A DNA stretch of 64,000 nucleotides from Deltaproteobacteria bacterium (GTDB taxonomy: Bacteria > Desulfobacterota > Desulfomonilia > UBA1062): positions 62,001 through 126,000 of the forward strand of contig JAKPDW010000005.1 in assembly GCA_029552245.1 (NCBI GenBank). Direction: 5' to 3'. Below the pieces are notes generated by a model, which had not been told where the DNA came from, did no database searches, and was given only the letters and a program-made list of their open reading frames with translations. Numbering within the stretch: the stretch's first letter is position 1; each line of letters starts with the position of its first letter. Shown here one piece after another: positions 27,687 to 36,614 of the stretch. Position numbers and translations under genes: made by a program.

Positions 27687-28825
27687 GCCCCCTGCTGCAA
27701 GGCGGAAAACATCGGGTCGTTCGGGTCGAGGTACACGAGGTCTCCTTCCCGGCCGGACTTGAGCACGAGGTTTCTCCTCGCCCGCGCCCTCTTCTCCAGG
27801 GACCCCTTCTTGAGCTCGGAGACCACCTGGGACGGGATCTCCCTGCATTCCAGCAGGCGCCTCTTCCGGGCGAGATCCAAAAGCTCCCTCGCCCGCCGAG
27901 TGCGCACGATGACGGTGTTCCAGCCCCTCGCCGACTCCCAGTCCTCCTCGAGCAGCGCGCTTCCCACGGATATGTCGCTGAACTCGGCGGTGAGATCGAA
28001 ACAGTAGTGGCACCCCCCCCGTATGCAGCGCTTCGCCTCTTCGAGCCCTATGTCAACGGTCCTCTCGCCGGTGAAGAGCTGGAGCACCCCGTACTGCTTG
28101 GGCGGGATGTCCATGCCCCGAACGAGGTACGGATCGACACTCTTGCGAGCCAGCTCCGAGAACCTGTCGCGGCTGAAGGCCCAGCTGCAGAACAGCCCGA
28201 TCACGAGCGACGGCCTTTGTGCAGGAGGGTTGTTCTCGTCTTCGGGGAGAACGCGCATCTTCGCGTACGCGAGGGCCTGGCAGGGAAGGGCCACCGCGCC
28301 CAGGTTCGCGAAACCGTCCCTGACAGCCCTGTTGAAGGCCGCAACGCTCGGGGAGACCACGAAGGAACTCCCGGCGTGCGAGACCACCCGTTCGGGATCG
28401 GTCACCACGACCCCGAACGGGTCCATGGCATCCTTCCTGTCGGTCACGACCGCGGCATCGATCAGGCCCTCCTTGAGCGCGAGGGACAAGAGCGTCGAGA
28501 CCGTGCCCCCGTGTTGCGCTCGGCTCCTCACCTTCTCCCGCGTAGCCCTGGCAAGGTAGATCGCTTTGACGGCCCCCAGCTCGGGCGTAGTGTCAGCCGG
28601 TTCGAACAGCGCCTTCCTGATGCCGTCGAGGTCGGCCGGGGTCCTCGGGCAGAAGTCGAAGCACCTCCCTTCTTCTCTGTCGCAGGGAAACAGGGTCACG
28701 ATCCTGTCCCTGTAAAACCTCCTGTACGGGCAGAGCCCCACGCACGAACCGCAGCCCGTGCAGAGCTTCGCATCCACCACCAGCCTGTCCAATTCCCTCT
28801 GTCCTCTCTGCACCCTCTCCTCCAT
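27683..28825 (-). CDS. FrhB/FdhB-family iron-sulfur flavoprotein
   Basis: 380 aa: an N-terminal single ferredoxin motif CTGCGSCVGLCP (22-33), then the Coenzyme F420 hydrogenase/dehydrogenase beta-subunit N and C domains (HGGTVSTLLSLALKEGLIDAAVV, and CIRGGCHYCFDLTAEFSDISVG). Members bind FAD and [4Fe-4S] and pass electrons between ferredoxin and a partner, not only F420. Coupled by 4-nt overlap to lutA and 140 bp downstream of iorB, it probably links the LutABC-like dehydrogenase to ferredoxin. Confidence 0.85.
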   Translation of the reverse strand: MEERVQRGQRELDRLVVDAKLCTGCGSCVGLCPYRRFYRDRIVTLFPCDREEGRCFDFCPRTPADLDGIRKALFEPADTTPELGAVKAIYLARATREKVRSRAQHGGTVSTLLSLALKEGLIDAAVVTDRKDAMDPFGVVVTDPERVVSHAGSSFVVSPSVAAFNRAVRDGFANLGAVALPCQALAYAKMRVLPEDENNPPAQRPSLVIGLFCSWAFSRDRFSELARKSVDPYLVRGMDIPPKQYGVLQLFTGERTVDIGLEEAKRCIRGGCHYCFDLTAEFSDISVGSALLEEDWESARGWNTVIVRTRRARELLDLARKRRLLECREIPSQVVSELKKGSLEKRARARRNLVLKSGREGDLVYLDPNDPMFSALQQGA

Positions 28826-28964
28826 GGCAAGGAGCCCCTGAAGCCGTCATTCCCCAGCACGACCGCGCCGCAACCCGGCAGGGGCTCGACGCTCTGTACC
28901 CTTGAACGAAACCCTCCCGGCCGCTGGTCGTCTCATCGGGGAAGGGTCCCGGTCCTTCCCGTCA

Positions 28965-29606
28965 TCACCATGCCTTGCCCCCCATCGCCTGTTCGGCGAG
29001 ACGGACCCCTGCATCAAAGGCCTCGAGGTTGAGTTCCGCCGTGGCCGGTGCCATCTCCGCCGAGACCAGGCCCTCGAAATCCGCCCTCGTGAAAGGCACG
29101 AGCCCCGTGGCCTGGAGGGCCCCGATCATGATTACGTTCTGGAGCACGGGGTTCCCGAGCCTCAGGGCCTCGGACGTCGCTCCGATCATCACGTGAGCCC
29201 TGCAGAGACCCGCTATCGTGCGGTCTATCTCCTCGATCCCGGGGTACTCGACCTCGCCTGCGATCACGCGGACGGGATACACAGGCCGGTCGTTCACCAC
29301 GCAGCGGGTCTCTGGGTGCCCGTAGGAGGCGAGGACCCTTATGGTCTCGGTCGGTTCCAGGGAGACCACCACGTCGGCCCTGCACTTCGGCACCTGGGGA
29401 CTGTAGGTGTGACAGGCCGAGATCCTGACGTGGCTCATGACCGAGCCCCCCCTCTGGGAGGCGCCGAAGGTCTCACCGACGGTCACGACGTACCCCTTGG
29501 CGACCAGCATGGAGGCGATGAGCCTCGATGCGGTCACGTTGCCCTGCCCCCCCACACCGGTGACTATGACGCTGAACGGATCGCGGCTCAATGTCCTACC
29601 GGCCAT
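28965..29606 (-). CDS. iorB: Indolepyruvate:ferredoxin oxidoreductase beta subunit
   Basis: 213 aa, gamma-type 2-oxoacid:ferredoxin oxidoreductase domain: IVTGVGGQGNVTASRLIA at the start, GETFGASQRGGSVMSHVRI typical of IorB, and MIGATSEALRLGNPVLQN later. Starts 3 bp after the iorA stop, so it is cotranscribed with it. Together IorAB decarboxylate aryl 2-oxoacids to aryl-acetyl-CoA and reduce ferredoxin. Confidence 0.94.
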   Translation of the reverse strand: MAGRTLSRDPFSVIVTGVGGQGNVTASRLIASMLVAKGYVVTVGETFGASQRGGSVMSHVRISACHTYSPQVPKCRADVVVSLEPTETIRVLASYGHPETRCVVNDRPVYPVRVIAGEVEYPGIEEIDRTIAGLCRAHVMIGATSEALRLGNPVLQNVIMIGALQATGLVPFTRADFEGLVSAEMAPATAELNLEAFDAGVRLAEQAMGGKAW

Positions 29607-29609
29607 CGT

Positions 29610-31547
29610 TCACCCAGCCTCCTCTTTCCTGATCGCCCCCGAGGGGCAGACGCTCGCGCATACCCCGCACCCGGTGCAGATAACCTCGTCGATGCGGGCG
29701 ACCTTCGCCCGGGCGTCCCAGAAGAGGCCCGGGCACCTGAAGACGCGGGTGCACATCCTGTTGCAGCCGCACCTCGAACCTATGCAGGCGGCCTCGTCCA
29801 CGCGGATCTTGAACCTTTTGCCGGCGCGCTTGTGGGGGCTGAGGGCGCACTCCTGCCTGAGGATGGCCACCCGGGGACCCGATTCCTCGAGCATGGACAG
29901 GAGGGTGCGCTCGGTCCCCTCCACCTCGAAGGGGTCGCATACCACGACCTTCGCGCCCATGGCGCGGCATATGGCCTCGATGTCCATGGGTCGAGCCCTC
30001 TTGCCCGAGGCGTCCTCACCGATGCCCGGGTGGGGCTGGAAACCCGTCATCGCCGTGCCGCTGTTGTCGAGCACCACGAGCATCACGTCAGCCTCGTGGT
30101 GTACCGCGTCCACGAGCGCTGGCATCGCCGCGTGAAAGAAGGTCGAGTCGCCGCACACGGCCACCACCGGCTGGTCGAAACCGAAGGCGCCGAGCTTACC
30201 GAAACCTGATGCGAGGCCGATGCCCGACCCCATGCAGAAGGCCGTCTTGACGACCTCGAAGCCTGCCGGCAGAATCCCCATGGTGTAGCAGCCCACGTCC
30301 CCGCAGACGAACCCGTTCTTCCCCTTGAGCGCGAGCGCGTTGTGCAGGCAGTAGAACGACGCCCTGTGCGGGCAGCCGGCGCAGAAGGTCAGCTCCCTGC
30401 CGGGTGCGGTGAACGTGGCGGCGAGGGCCCTGTCCGCGTAGTCCTTGGGTGCCGGCTCGTAGTTCACCCCCAGGATGCGCGCCAAGGCGCCTATCACCAC
30501 GTCGCAGTTGAGCTCACCGGCCGGGGGCACGTGGCCGGAGCGCTTGCCGTAGAACACCTTCGCGCCCGCTATGGAAGCCTGCTCAGCTGCGAGCACCTTC
30601 ACGGCGTCCTCCAGGAAGTCCTGCGGCTCCTCGACCACGAGCACCTCGCCCGCCCCAGCCAAGTGCCTCAGGACGAGCTGCTCGGGCAGGGGCCACGTGG
30701 TCCCGAGCTTGAGCAACCCCACCCTGTCCCAGGCGCCGAGGATCTCGATCGCCTCCCTGGCGTACAGGGCGCAGGCGCTCGACGACACGACGAGGAGGCG
30801 GGGCTCTAAGGATCCCGTGTAGCTGTTGAACGGGGACTGGTCGAACATCCGGGATGCCTGCCTCAGCCGCCCCTGCTGCACGGTCCTGGCATAGGTCACC
30901 GCGCCGGGGCCGGTTATCATGGGCCCCCTCTGGAAGTCGAGCAGCGAGCCCGTGCACTCGAAGTACGCCTTCTTGCCATTGCCGGAAAGCGCCCCGAGGG
31001 TCACGGTGCCGCTCGCGTGGGACATGCGCGTGACGCTCCTCAGGATGACGAAGGTCTTGAGTTCCTCCGAGAGCTCGAGCGCCCAGCGCGTCATGTCCTT
31101 GGCCTCCTGGAAATCCCCGGGCTCCAGCAGGGGGACCTCGAGCATCCTCGCGAAGAACCTGGCATCCGCCTCGTTCTGGCTCGAGAGCGCCCCTGGGTCC
31201 TCGCACACGATGACGGCCATGCCGGCCCTCACCCCGGTGCCCGTGAGGTGGAGGAGGAAGTCCGATGCCACGTGCATGCCGTTCTGCTTCATGGTGCAGA
31301 TAGACCTGAGCCCCGCGAACGACGCCGCTGCGGCCACTTCGGCGGCCACCTTCTCGTTCACCGCCCACCTCACGTGGAGCCCGGCCCGGTCAGCCACGCG
31401 CGAGAGGTTCTCGATGATCTCGGACGAAGGCGTCCCCGGGTAACCGGCCGCCACCGAGACCCCGGCCTCCAGCGCCCCCCGCGCAATGGCGGCGTTCCCC
31501 ATGAGGAGGCACCTTGTCCCCTCAGCGACTTCCATGAGATCGGTCAT
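29610..31547 (-). CDS. iorA: Indolepyruvate:ferredoxin oxidoreductase alpha subunit
   Basis: 645-aa thiamine-diphosphate enzyme. In order: N-terminal 2-oxoacid:ferredoxin oxidoreductase alpha domain (VAAGYPGTPSSEIIE), TPP-binding domain with FCAGCPHRASF and CGDSTFFHAAMPALVDAV (Mg-TPP GDS...N), and a C-terminal ferredoxin region (CTGCGVCASVCP plus a Cys-rich CIGSRCGCNRMC). ATG 31547 has a strong AGGAGGT site. Fifty bp after tetR on the same strand. Typical substrates are indolepyruvate, phenylpyruvate and hydroxyphenylpyruvate. Confidence 0.95.
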   Translation of the reverse strand: MTDLMEVAEGTRCLLMGNAAIARGALEAGVSVAAGYPGTPSSEIIENLSRVADRAGLHVRWAVNEKVAAEVAAAASFAGLRSICTMKQNGMHVASDFLLHLTGTGVRAGMAVIVCEDPGALSSQNEADARFFARMLEVPLLEPGDFQEAKDMTRWALELSEELKTFVILRSVTRMSHASGTVTLGALSGNGKKAYFECTGSLLDFQRGPMITGPGAVTYARTVQQGRLRQASRMFDQSPFNSYTGSLEPRLLVVSSSACALYAREAIEILGAWDRVGLLKLGTTWPLPEQLVLRHLAGAGEVLVVEEPQDFLEDAVKVLAAEQASIAGAKVFYGKRSGHVPPAGELNCDVVIGALARILGVNYEPAPKDYADRALAATFTAPGRELTFCAGCPHRASFYCLHNALALKGKNGFVCGDVGCYTMGILPAGFEVVKTAFCMGSGIGLASGFGKLGAFGFDQPVVAVCGDSTFFHAAMPALVDAVHHEADVMLVVLDNSGTAMTGFQPHPGIGEDASGKRARPMDIEAICRAMGAKVVVCDPFEVEGTERTLLSMLEESGPRVAILRQECALSPHKRAGKRFKIRVDEAACIGSRCGCNRMCTRVFRCPGLFWDARAKVARIDEVICTGCGVCASVCPSGAIRKEEAG

Positions 31548-31596
31548 CGCTACCTCCTGTCATCCTGCGGCGAGACAGCCGCACCTCATCATCCGT

Positions 31597-32277
31597 TCAG
31601 CGGGCCGCCGCCCTGTCTCTGGGTGTCATCCTGGCCCTTATGTCCTGCACGAAGCGTTCGTGAACATGATCGACGAGATCGTCCACGAGCGACAAGGGAT
31701 CTTCGTGCATGTAGGTGAGCAGGGTGTTGTTGATGCCTGCGATGAAGCCGTGCAGGGTGCTCCACACGCACACGAGCAGGAACCTCGCGTCTTGTTCCGT
31801 GATCGTGTAACCCTCACCGGCGCACTCCCTGATGACCCCCGTGACCAGCCGGGCCACGCCGAGAGCGGTCTCGAGCTCGAGCCGGGCCACCTCTTCCACG
31901 GGCGTACCCAGGTAGTCGTTGTACTTGGGCACGTGCCACGTGAACATGAGGTTGTAGAAATGCGCACGGTGCAGACCGAAGTCCACATACGCCCTGGCGA
32001 TCCCCCTGAGCCGCCCGAAGGGGTCGCCGCCTCGCGAGCACTCTGCCTCGACGAGCCCGTACAGCTCCTTGAACCCCTCTATGAGGATACAGAGGTAGAG
32101 CTCGTCTTTGTCGTGGAAATAGGTGTAGAGCGTGGGCGGGGACACCTTCAGTTCCCTTGCCAGCCCCCTCATGCTGAAATCCCGGTAGCCCACCCGGTTC
32201 ATGAGCTCGACCGCTGTCTCGAGGATTTTCTTCTTGACGCTCTCGATCTGCTCGGGTGTTCGCTGTGCCCGGGGCAT
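31597..32277 (-). CDS. TetR-family transcriptional regulator
   Basis: 226 aa from ATG 32277 behind AAGGAG. HTH in the first 60 residues: FSMRGLARELKVSPPTLYTYFHDKDELY. The C-terminal ligand domain has no obvious subfamily. Directly upstream of iorA on the same strand (50 bp), with a perfect 23-bp palindrome overlapping its own -10 box; therefore it likely represses itself and the downstream ior-frhB-lut-lar genes until an inducer binds. Confidence 0.93.
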   Translation of the reverse strand: MPRAQRTPEQIESVKKKILETAVELMNRVGYRDFSMRGLARELKVSPPTLYTYFHDKDELYLCILIEGFKELYGLVEAECSRGGDPFGRLRGIARAYVDFGLHRAHFYNLMFTWHVPKYNDYLGTPVEEVARLELETALGVARLVTGVIRECAGEGYTITEQDARFLLVCVWSTLHGFIAGINNTLLTYMHEDPLSLVDDLVDHVHERFVQDIRARMTPRDRAAAR

Positions 32278-32359
32278 GCACGCTCTCCTTGAGGGCCTTC
32301 CCGCCTCGAGGCCGGCCGACCGAACCGCCGACTCCCGCGAGGGCCTTCCGGATGTCTTT

Positions 32360-32397
32360 ACATGTGTTATATTAACACATGTCACCTCTACGGCCAA
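32360..32397 (-). promoter_or_regulatory. Promoter with overlapping TetR-type operator
   Basis: Operator 32360-32382: arms ACATGTGTTA and TAACACATGT, perfect 10-bp inverted repeat around TAT. On the minus strand the -10 TAATAT (32374-32369) lies in its centre, with -35 TTGGCC (32397-32392) 17 nt upstream. Binding there would block RNA polymerase. The start codon of tetR is about 83 nt downstream. Confidence 0.75.
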
Positions 32398-32683
32398 GGG
32401 GATCCTCGGTCACTCCACTGGGTGCTGTACCTGTACTGACATACGGCGGAGCCCCTCGGTCGGAGGGGACTCGGAACGGGGCGCAGGTGATCACGCGGTC
32501 TTCGACTGCGGCGCACCTATCCACACGAGGACTTCAAGGGCCATCCGACAGCCCTTCAACGATTGGGACAGGCACCGCCCCCGCGGCCCGGAGGCACCAC
32601 GCCGCAGGCAGGGACGGCTGGCACGGCCGCCTCCCGCCCGCGCCCATCCAGGGCAGCCCTGCCGAGAGGGGGAAGGTTCCCCC

Positions 32684-32959
32684 CTACTTGTTCACCAGGG
32701 CCTTGAACTCCTTGCCCGCCTTGAAGCGCGGCGCCTTGCACGCCTTGATCTTGATCTTCTCGCGGGTCCTCGGGTTCATACCCTGCCTGGCCGCCCTCTT
32801 CACCACATCGAACGTCCCGAACCCGACGAGGGTGACCTTCTCGCCCTTCTTGAGCGAAGCCGATATGGCGTCGGTCATCGCGTCTACTGCTGCCTGAGCG
32901 GCAGACTTGGAGATTTTCAACTTGCCGGCCACGACCTCAACAAGACCCGTCTTCGTCAT
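32684..32959 (-). CDS. HU family DNA-binding protein
   Basis: 91-aa histone-like protein: MTKTGLVEVVAGKLKISKS start, GFGTFDVVKRAARQGMNPRT arm region and FKAGKEFKALVNK end. Bends and compacts DNA as a dimer. ATG 32959 is behind AGGAGG; a good promoter lies ~60 bp upstream. Monocistronic. Confidence 0.96.
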   Translation of the reverse strand: MTKTGLVEVVAGKLKISKSAAQAAVDAMTDAISASLKKGEKVTLVGFGTFDVVKRAARQGMNPRTREKIKIKACKAPRFKAGKEFKALVNK

Positions 32960-33019
32960 ACTTCCCTCCTCTTATCTGTTGGGAATGTACTGAACGCCGC
33001 AGTTCAAGATCGTGCAAAT

Positions 33020-33047
33020 AGTATAATCGACCGCATTCCTGTTTCAA
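33020..33047 (-). promoter_or_regulatory. Putative sigma70 promoter of the HU gene
   Basis: Minus strand TTGAAA (33047-33042), 16-nt spacer, TATACT (33025-33020), ~60 nt before the HU start. Confidence 0.6.
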
Positions 33048-33095
33048 GCCTTTTTTGATGCCCGCCTTCCGTTTCCACCCGTGACGACGAGCTTC

Positions 33096-33125
33096 TTGAT
33101 AACTTATTATCGCTGGTGTTATGAT
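33096..33125 (+). promoter_or_regulatory. Putative sigma70 promoter of fic
   Basis: TTGATA (33096-33101), 18-nt spacer, TATGAT (33120-33125), ~37 nt before the fic start. A small inverted repeat GATAA-CTTA-TTATC (33098-33111) overlaps the -35. Confidence 0.55.
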
Positions 33126-33147
33126 CTGAAAATAATCAGCGCCGCTG

Positions 33148-33163
33148 TTTTCGCCGGCGAAAA
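33148..33163. promoter_or_regulatory. Perfect 16-nt palindrome at the fic start
   Basis: TTTTCGCC/GGCGAAAA, whose last base is the A of the first ATG. Could be an autoregulatory operator or an mRNA hairpin that hides the start codon. Confidence 0.6.
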
Positions 33164-34329
33164 TGGAGAAGACCTGGGCGGAGGCGATGAAGAGGCCGGG
33201 CAGGACGATAACGCTCTCGAAAGGAGGCCGCGCCTTCGTGCCCGATCCGCTCCCACCCAAGCTGGAATGGTCTCATGGCCTGCTCCGCTCGCTCTCGGAG
33301 GCCGACAGGCTCCTGGGGTGGCTCGCCGGGGAGGGCAGGCGCATGAAGAACCCCACCCTCCTCATGCGGCCCTTCCTCACCCGCGAGGCAGTCCTCTCGA
33401 GCCGCATCGAGGGCACGCAGGCCACCCTGGGGGAGATACTGGCTGCAGACGCCGGCGCAGGGGGAGGCCTGGGCCGTGGCGACTTGAGGGAGGTGGCGAA
33501 CTACGTGGCCTGCCTGAACCACGGGATCGCCCGCCTCGGGCAGACACCCCTGTCGACCCCGCTCGTCCTGGAGCTCCACGAGCGCCTCATGGACGGGGTG
33601 AGGGGGGAAGACGCCACGCCGGGTGAGTTCAGGAAGGTCCAGAACTGGATAGGCCCGCCGGGCTGCCGCATCGAGGAGGCGTCATACGTGCCCCCGCCCC
33701 CTGAACTCGTGCCCGAACTCATGGCGTCCCTCGAGGCGTTCCTCCAGGACGACAGCCTCCCGCCGCTGGTCCAAATAGGGCTCGCCCATTACCAGTTCGA
33801 GGCCATACACCCGTTCATGGACGGCAACGGCCGCATGGGAAGGCTTCTCGTCATCCTGTTCCTCATCGAGCGCGGGGTGTTGCCCACACCACTGCTCTAC
33901 CTGAGCGCCTTCTTCGAGGCGACCAGGGACACGTACTACCGATGCCTGAGGCGGGTGGACACCGAGGGAGACTGGGAAGGGTGGCTCTCGTACTTCTTCA
34001 CGGGGATCGCGCGCCAGGCGGAAGACGCCCTGGACAGGGCCGAGTCCATAAACGACATCATCGCGTCGTGGCGCCACTCGGTCGCAGGGCTGAAGTCGAA
34101 GATCCTTCCCCTCGTCATCGACGCCCTCGCTGCGAACCCTTTCACGACGGCCACGCGACTGGCCCAAGGCCTCGGGGTCGCGTTCACGACCGCCCAGCGG
34201 GCCATAGATCACCTGGTGGAGCTGGGCATCCTCGTGCCGACGAGCCACGCCAGGCGCGACAGGGTCTACTGCGCCAAGGGGTTGTTGGACGTCCTCGAGA
34301 GGCCCGCACGCCTGCGGGGGCCCCAGTGA
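33163..34329 (+). CDS. Fic-domain AMPylase (class II, with inhibitory helix)
   Basis: 388 aa. Inhibitory motif SSRIEG (S79-G84; S/T-x3-E-G/N) lies N-terminal to the catalytic loop HPFMDGNGRMGR (216-227), defining a class II Fic enzyme that self-inhibits by E83. N-terminal Fic_N domain and a C-terminal winged-helix (~300-375, TATRLAQGLGVAFTTAQRAIDHLVELG) are present. Such Fic-wHTH proteins AMPylate (often themselves) and may act as solitary toxin-like regulators; no separate antitoxin gene is adjacent. First ATG lies in a 16-bp palindrome without a ribosome site; ATG 33187, with GGAGG only 2 nt away, is an alternative. Confidence 0.92.
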   Translation: MEKTWAEAMKRPGRTITLSKGGRAFVPDPLPPKLEWSHGLLRSLSEADRLLGWLAGEGRRMKNPTLLMRPFLTREAVLSSRIEGTQATLGEILAADAGAGGGLGRGDLREVANYVACLNHGIARLGQTPLSTPLVLELHERLMDGVRGEDATPGEFRKVQNWIGPPGCRIEEASYVPPPPELVPELMASLEAFLQDDSLPPLVQIGLAHYQFEAIHPFMDGNGRMGRLLVILFLIERGVLPTPLLYLSAFFEATRDTYYRCLRRVDTEGDWEGWLSYFFTGIARQAEDALDRAESINDIIASWRHSVAGLKSKILPLVIDALAANPFTTATRLAQGLGVAFTTAQRAIDHLVELGILVPTSHARRDRVYCAKGLLDVLERPARLRGPQ

Positions 34330-34341
34330 AGCGGTTTCACC

Positions 34342-36570
34342 ATGGATAGTCGAGAAAACCCCAAGCGCGAAATCGGTGCCACAAGGACCCTTCAGAACTT
34401 CTCCGGGGCGGTGGAGCACGTGAAGTTCCACCATTCCCAAACGCTTTACACCGTGCTCCGCGTGAGGGCCAAGGCCCCCCTGGACTCCTCCGTCACCGTG
34501 ATCGCCCACATGCCCATGCCGCGCACGGGCGACCTCTTCCGCTTCACCGGGACATGGGAGACGCACCCCGTCTACGGGGAACAGTTTCACGCCCTGTCCT
34601 ACGAGGCGGCGCCGCCCGTGACCGTCGAGGGTATACGCGCGTACCTCGCCTCCGAGGTGGAGGAGATCGGGCCGGGACTTGCCGGCCGGGTCGTCGAGGC
34701 GTTCGGGCTGGACACCCTGCGCGTGATCGAGGAGGCCCCCGAGCGTCTGGAGAGCGTGCCGGGGATCGGGCCCAAGAGGGCGCGTGCCATCACATCGGCG
34801 TGGGGGTCGCGCAGGGCGACCCACGACGTGCTCGTCTTCCTCTACAGCCAGGGCCTCTCTCCAGCCCTCGCGGCACGGGTGGTGAACCACTACGGGGATC
34901 GGGCGGCGGAAGTCGTCAGAACGGATCCCTACCGCCTCGCCCTGGACATACCGGGAGTGGGGTTCCTCACGGCGGACCGCATAGCCATGAACACGGGCAT
35001 CCCCCGTGATGCGCCCGAGCGCCTCAAGGCGGGCGTGCTCTACACGCTCGAGGCGGCCGCCGCCAGGGGCCACGCGTTCCTCCCCCGCCGTGCGCTCTGC
35101 CACGAGGCGGCGCGCCTGCTGAACGTGGATGCACACGCCGCCGAGGCCACCTGCGATTCCCTCGGAGAGGCGCTCCTCGTCGCGATGGAGCCGGACCCTG
35201 GGGGCTCGAGGGGCAAGGACGCCGTCTACCTCCCCGGCATCCTCAACGCCGAGAGAGAGGCGGCGCGCCTGCTCGCATGCATAGCGCACGCACCCAAGAG
35301 GCCGCTCGGCATCGACCCCTCGACGGCGGTGGCGTGGATGGAGGCGTCGAGGGGCGTGAGCCTGTCGGAAAGGCAGAGGCAGGCGGTACGGATGGCCGCG
35401 ACCCGCACGTGCCTGGTGCTCACCGGGGGGCCCGGCACGGGGAAGACCTCGACCATCACCGCCATCATCCACCTCTTCGACAGGGCGGGCGCCCGTATAG
35501 CCCTGTGCGCGCCCACGGGCAGGGCCGCGAGGCGGATGAGCGAGGCCACGAGATTCGAGGCCTCGACCATCCACCGTCTCCTCGAATACAACCCCGGTTC
35601 ATCGACCTTCCTCAAGAACGAGAACAGGCCCATTGAGGCGGACCTGGTGGTCGTCGACGAGTGCTCGATGGTGGACATAACGCTCATGCACCACCTCCTG
35701 AAGGCCGTGAGACCCGGCACGACCCTCGTCCTCGTCGGCGACGTCGACCAGCTCCCGTCGGTCGGCCCGGGCGACTGCCTCCGGGACGTGATCTCATCGG
35801 TCGTGGCCGAGGTGGTGAGGCTCGACACCATCTACCGGCAGGAAAAGACGAGCGGCATCGTGGACAACTGCCACCGGATCAACAAGGGCGCCATGCCGGT
35901 CGTGTCGACGGACCTCTCGGGCGACTTCACGTTCGTCCCGGAGGAGGATCCCGAACGCATCCTCGGGCTCGTGGTGGAGCACGTGACCTCTCGACTACCG
36001 TCCATGCACGGCCTCGACCCGCTCTCGGACATCCAGGTGCTGAGCCCCATGCACAAGGGGGTCCTGGGCGTGGACAACCTGAACGCCGTGCTGCAGCGGG
36101 CCGTGAACCCTTCGGGCAGGCCATTCAAGAAGCGCCATGGGGAGTTCAGGCTCGGCGACAAGGTCATGCAGACCAGGAACAACTACGAGCTCGAGGTCTT
36201 CAACGGGGACATAGGCAGGCTCGTGGACATGGACGAGCGCGACGGATCGTGTACGGTGGACTTCGAAGACAGGCTCGTCGCATACTCGCAGGCGGACGCC
36301 CTCGACCTGGTCGTCGCGTACGCCACCACCATCCACAAGGCCCAGGGATCGGAGTACCCGTGCGTCGTCATGCCGGTGCACACCCAGCACGCGCTCATGC
36401 TGGCCAGGAATCTCATCTACACCGCCGTGTCCCGCGCCAGGAAGATCGTCGTGACCATCGGTTCAGAGCGCGCCTTGAGGTACGGCATCGAGAACACCAG
36501 GAGCAGCAGGCGCTACACGCTGCTGGCCCGGCGCCTCGCGCAAGAGGCCTCATCCCCCGCCACACCATAG
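34342..36570 (+). CDS. recD2: RecD2-like 5'-3' DNA helicase
   Basis: 742-aa SF1B helicase. An N-terminal OB/HhH extension typical of RecD2 contains SVPGIGPKRARAI and IPGVGFLTADRIA; the helicase core has Walker A GGPGTGKTST, Walker B VVVDECSMVD, QRQ/Q-motif SERQRQAVRMA, and C-terminal motifs YATTIHKAQGSEYP and NLIYTAVSRARK. Twelve bp after fic, so possibly cotranscribed. RecD2 proteins act without RecBC in repair and fork processing. Confidence 0.94.
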   Translation: MDSRENPKREIGATRTLQNFSGAVEHVKFHHSQTLYTVLRVRAKAPLDSSVTVIAHMPMPRTGDLFRFTGTWETHPVYGEQFHALSYEAAPPVTVEGIRAYLASEVEEIGPGLAGRVVEAFGLDTLRVIEEAPERLESVPGIGPKRARAITSAWGSRRATHDVLVFLYSQGLSPALAARVVNHYGDRAAEVVRTDPYRLALDIPGVGFLTADRIAMNTGIPRDAPERLKAGVLYTLEAAAARGHAFLPRRALCHEAARLLNVDAHAAEATCDSLGEALLVAMEPDPGGSRGKDAVYLPGILNAEREAARLLACIAHAPKRPLGIDPSTAVAWMEASRGVSLSERQRQAVRMAATRTCLVLTGGPGTGKTSTITAIIHLFDRAGARIALCAPTGRAARRMSEATRFEASTIHRLLEYNPGSSTFLKNENRPIEADLVVVDECSMVDITLMHHLLKAVRPGTTLVLVGDVDQLPSVGPGDCLRDVISSVVAEVVRLDTIYRQEKTSGIVDNCHRINKGAMPVVSTDLSGDFTFVPEEDPERILGLVVEHVTSRLPSMHGLDPLSDIQVLSPMHKGVLGVDNLNAVLQRAVNPSGRPFKKRHGEFRLGDKVMQTRNNYELEVFNGDIGRLVDMDERDGSCTVDFEDRLVAYSQADALDLVVAYATTIHKAQGSEYPCVVMPVHTQHALMLARNLIYTAVSRARKIVVTIGSERALRYGIENTRSSRRYTLLARRLAQEASSPATP

Positions 36571-36614
36571 GCGTTCCCAGTGCCCCGCGGCACAGGGAAG
36601 CGGACCGGGGCCGC

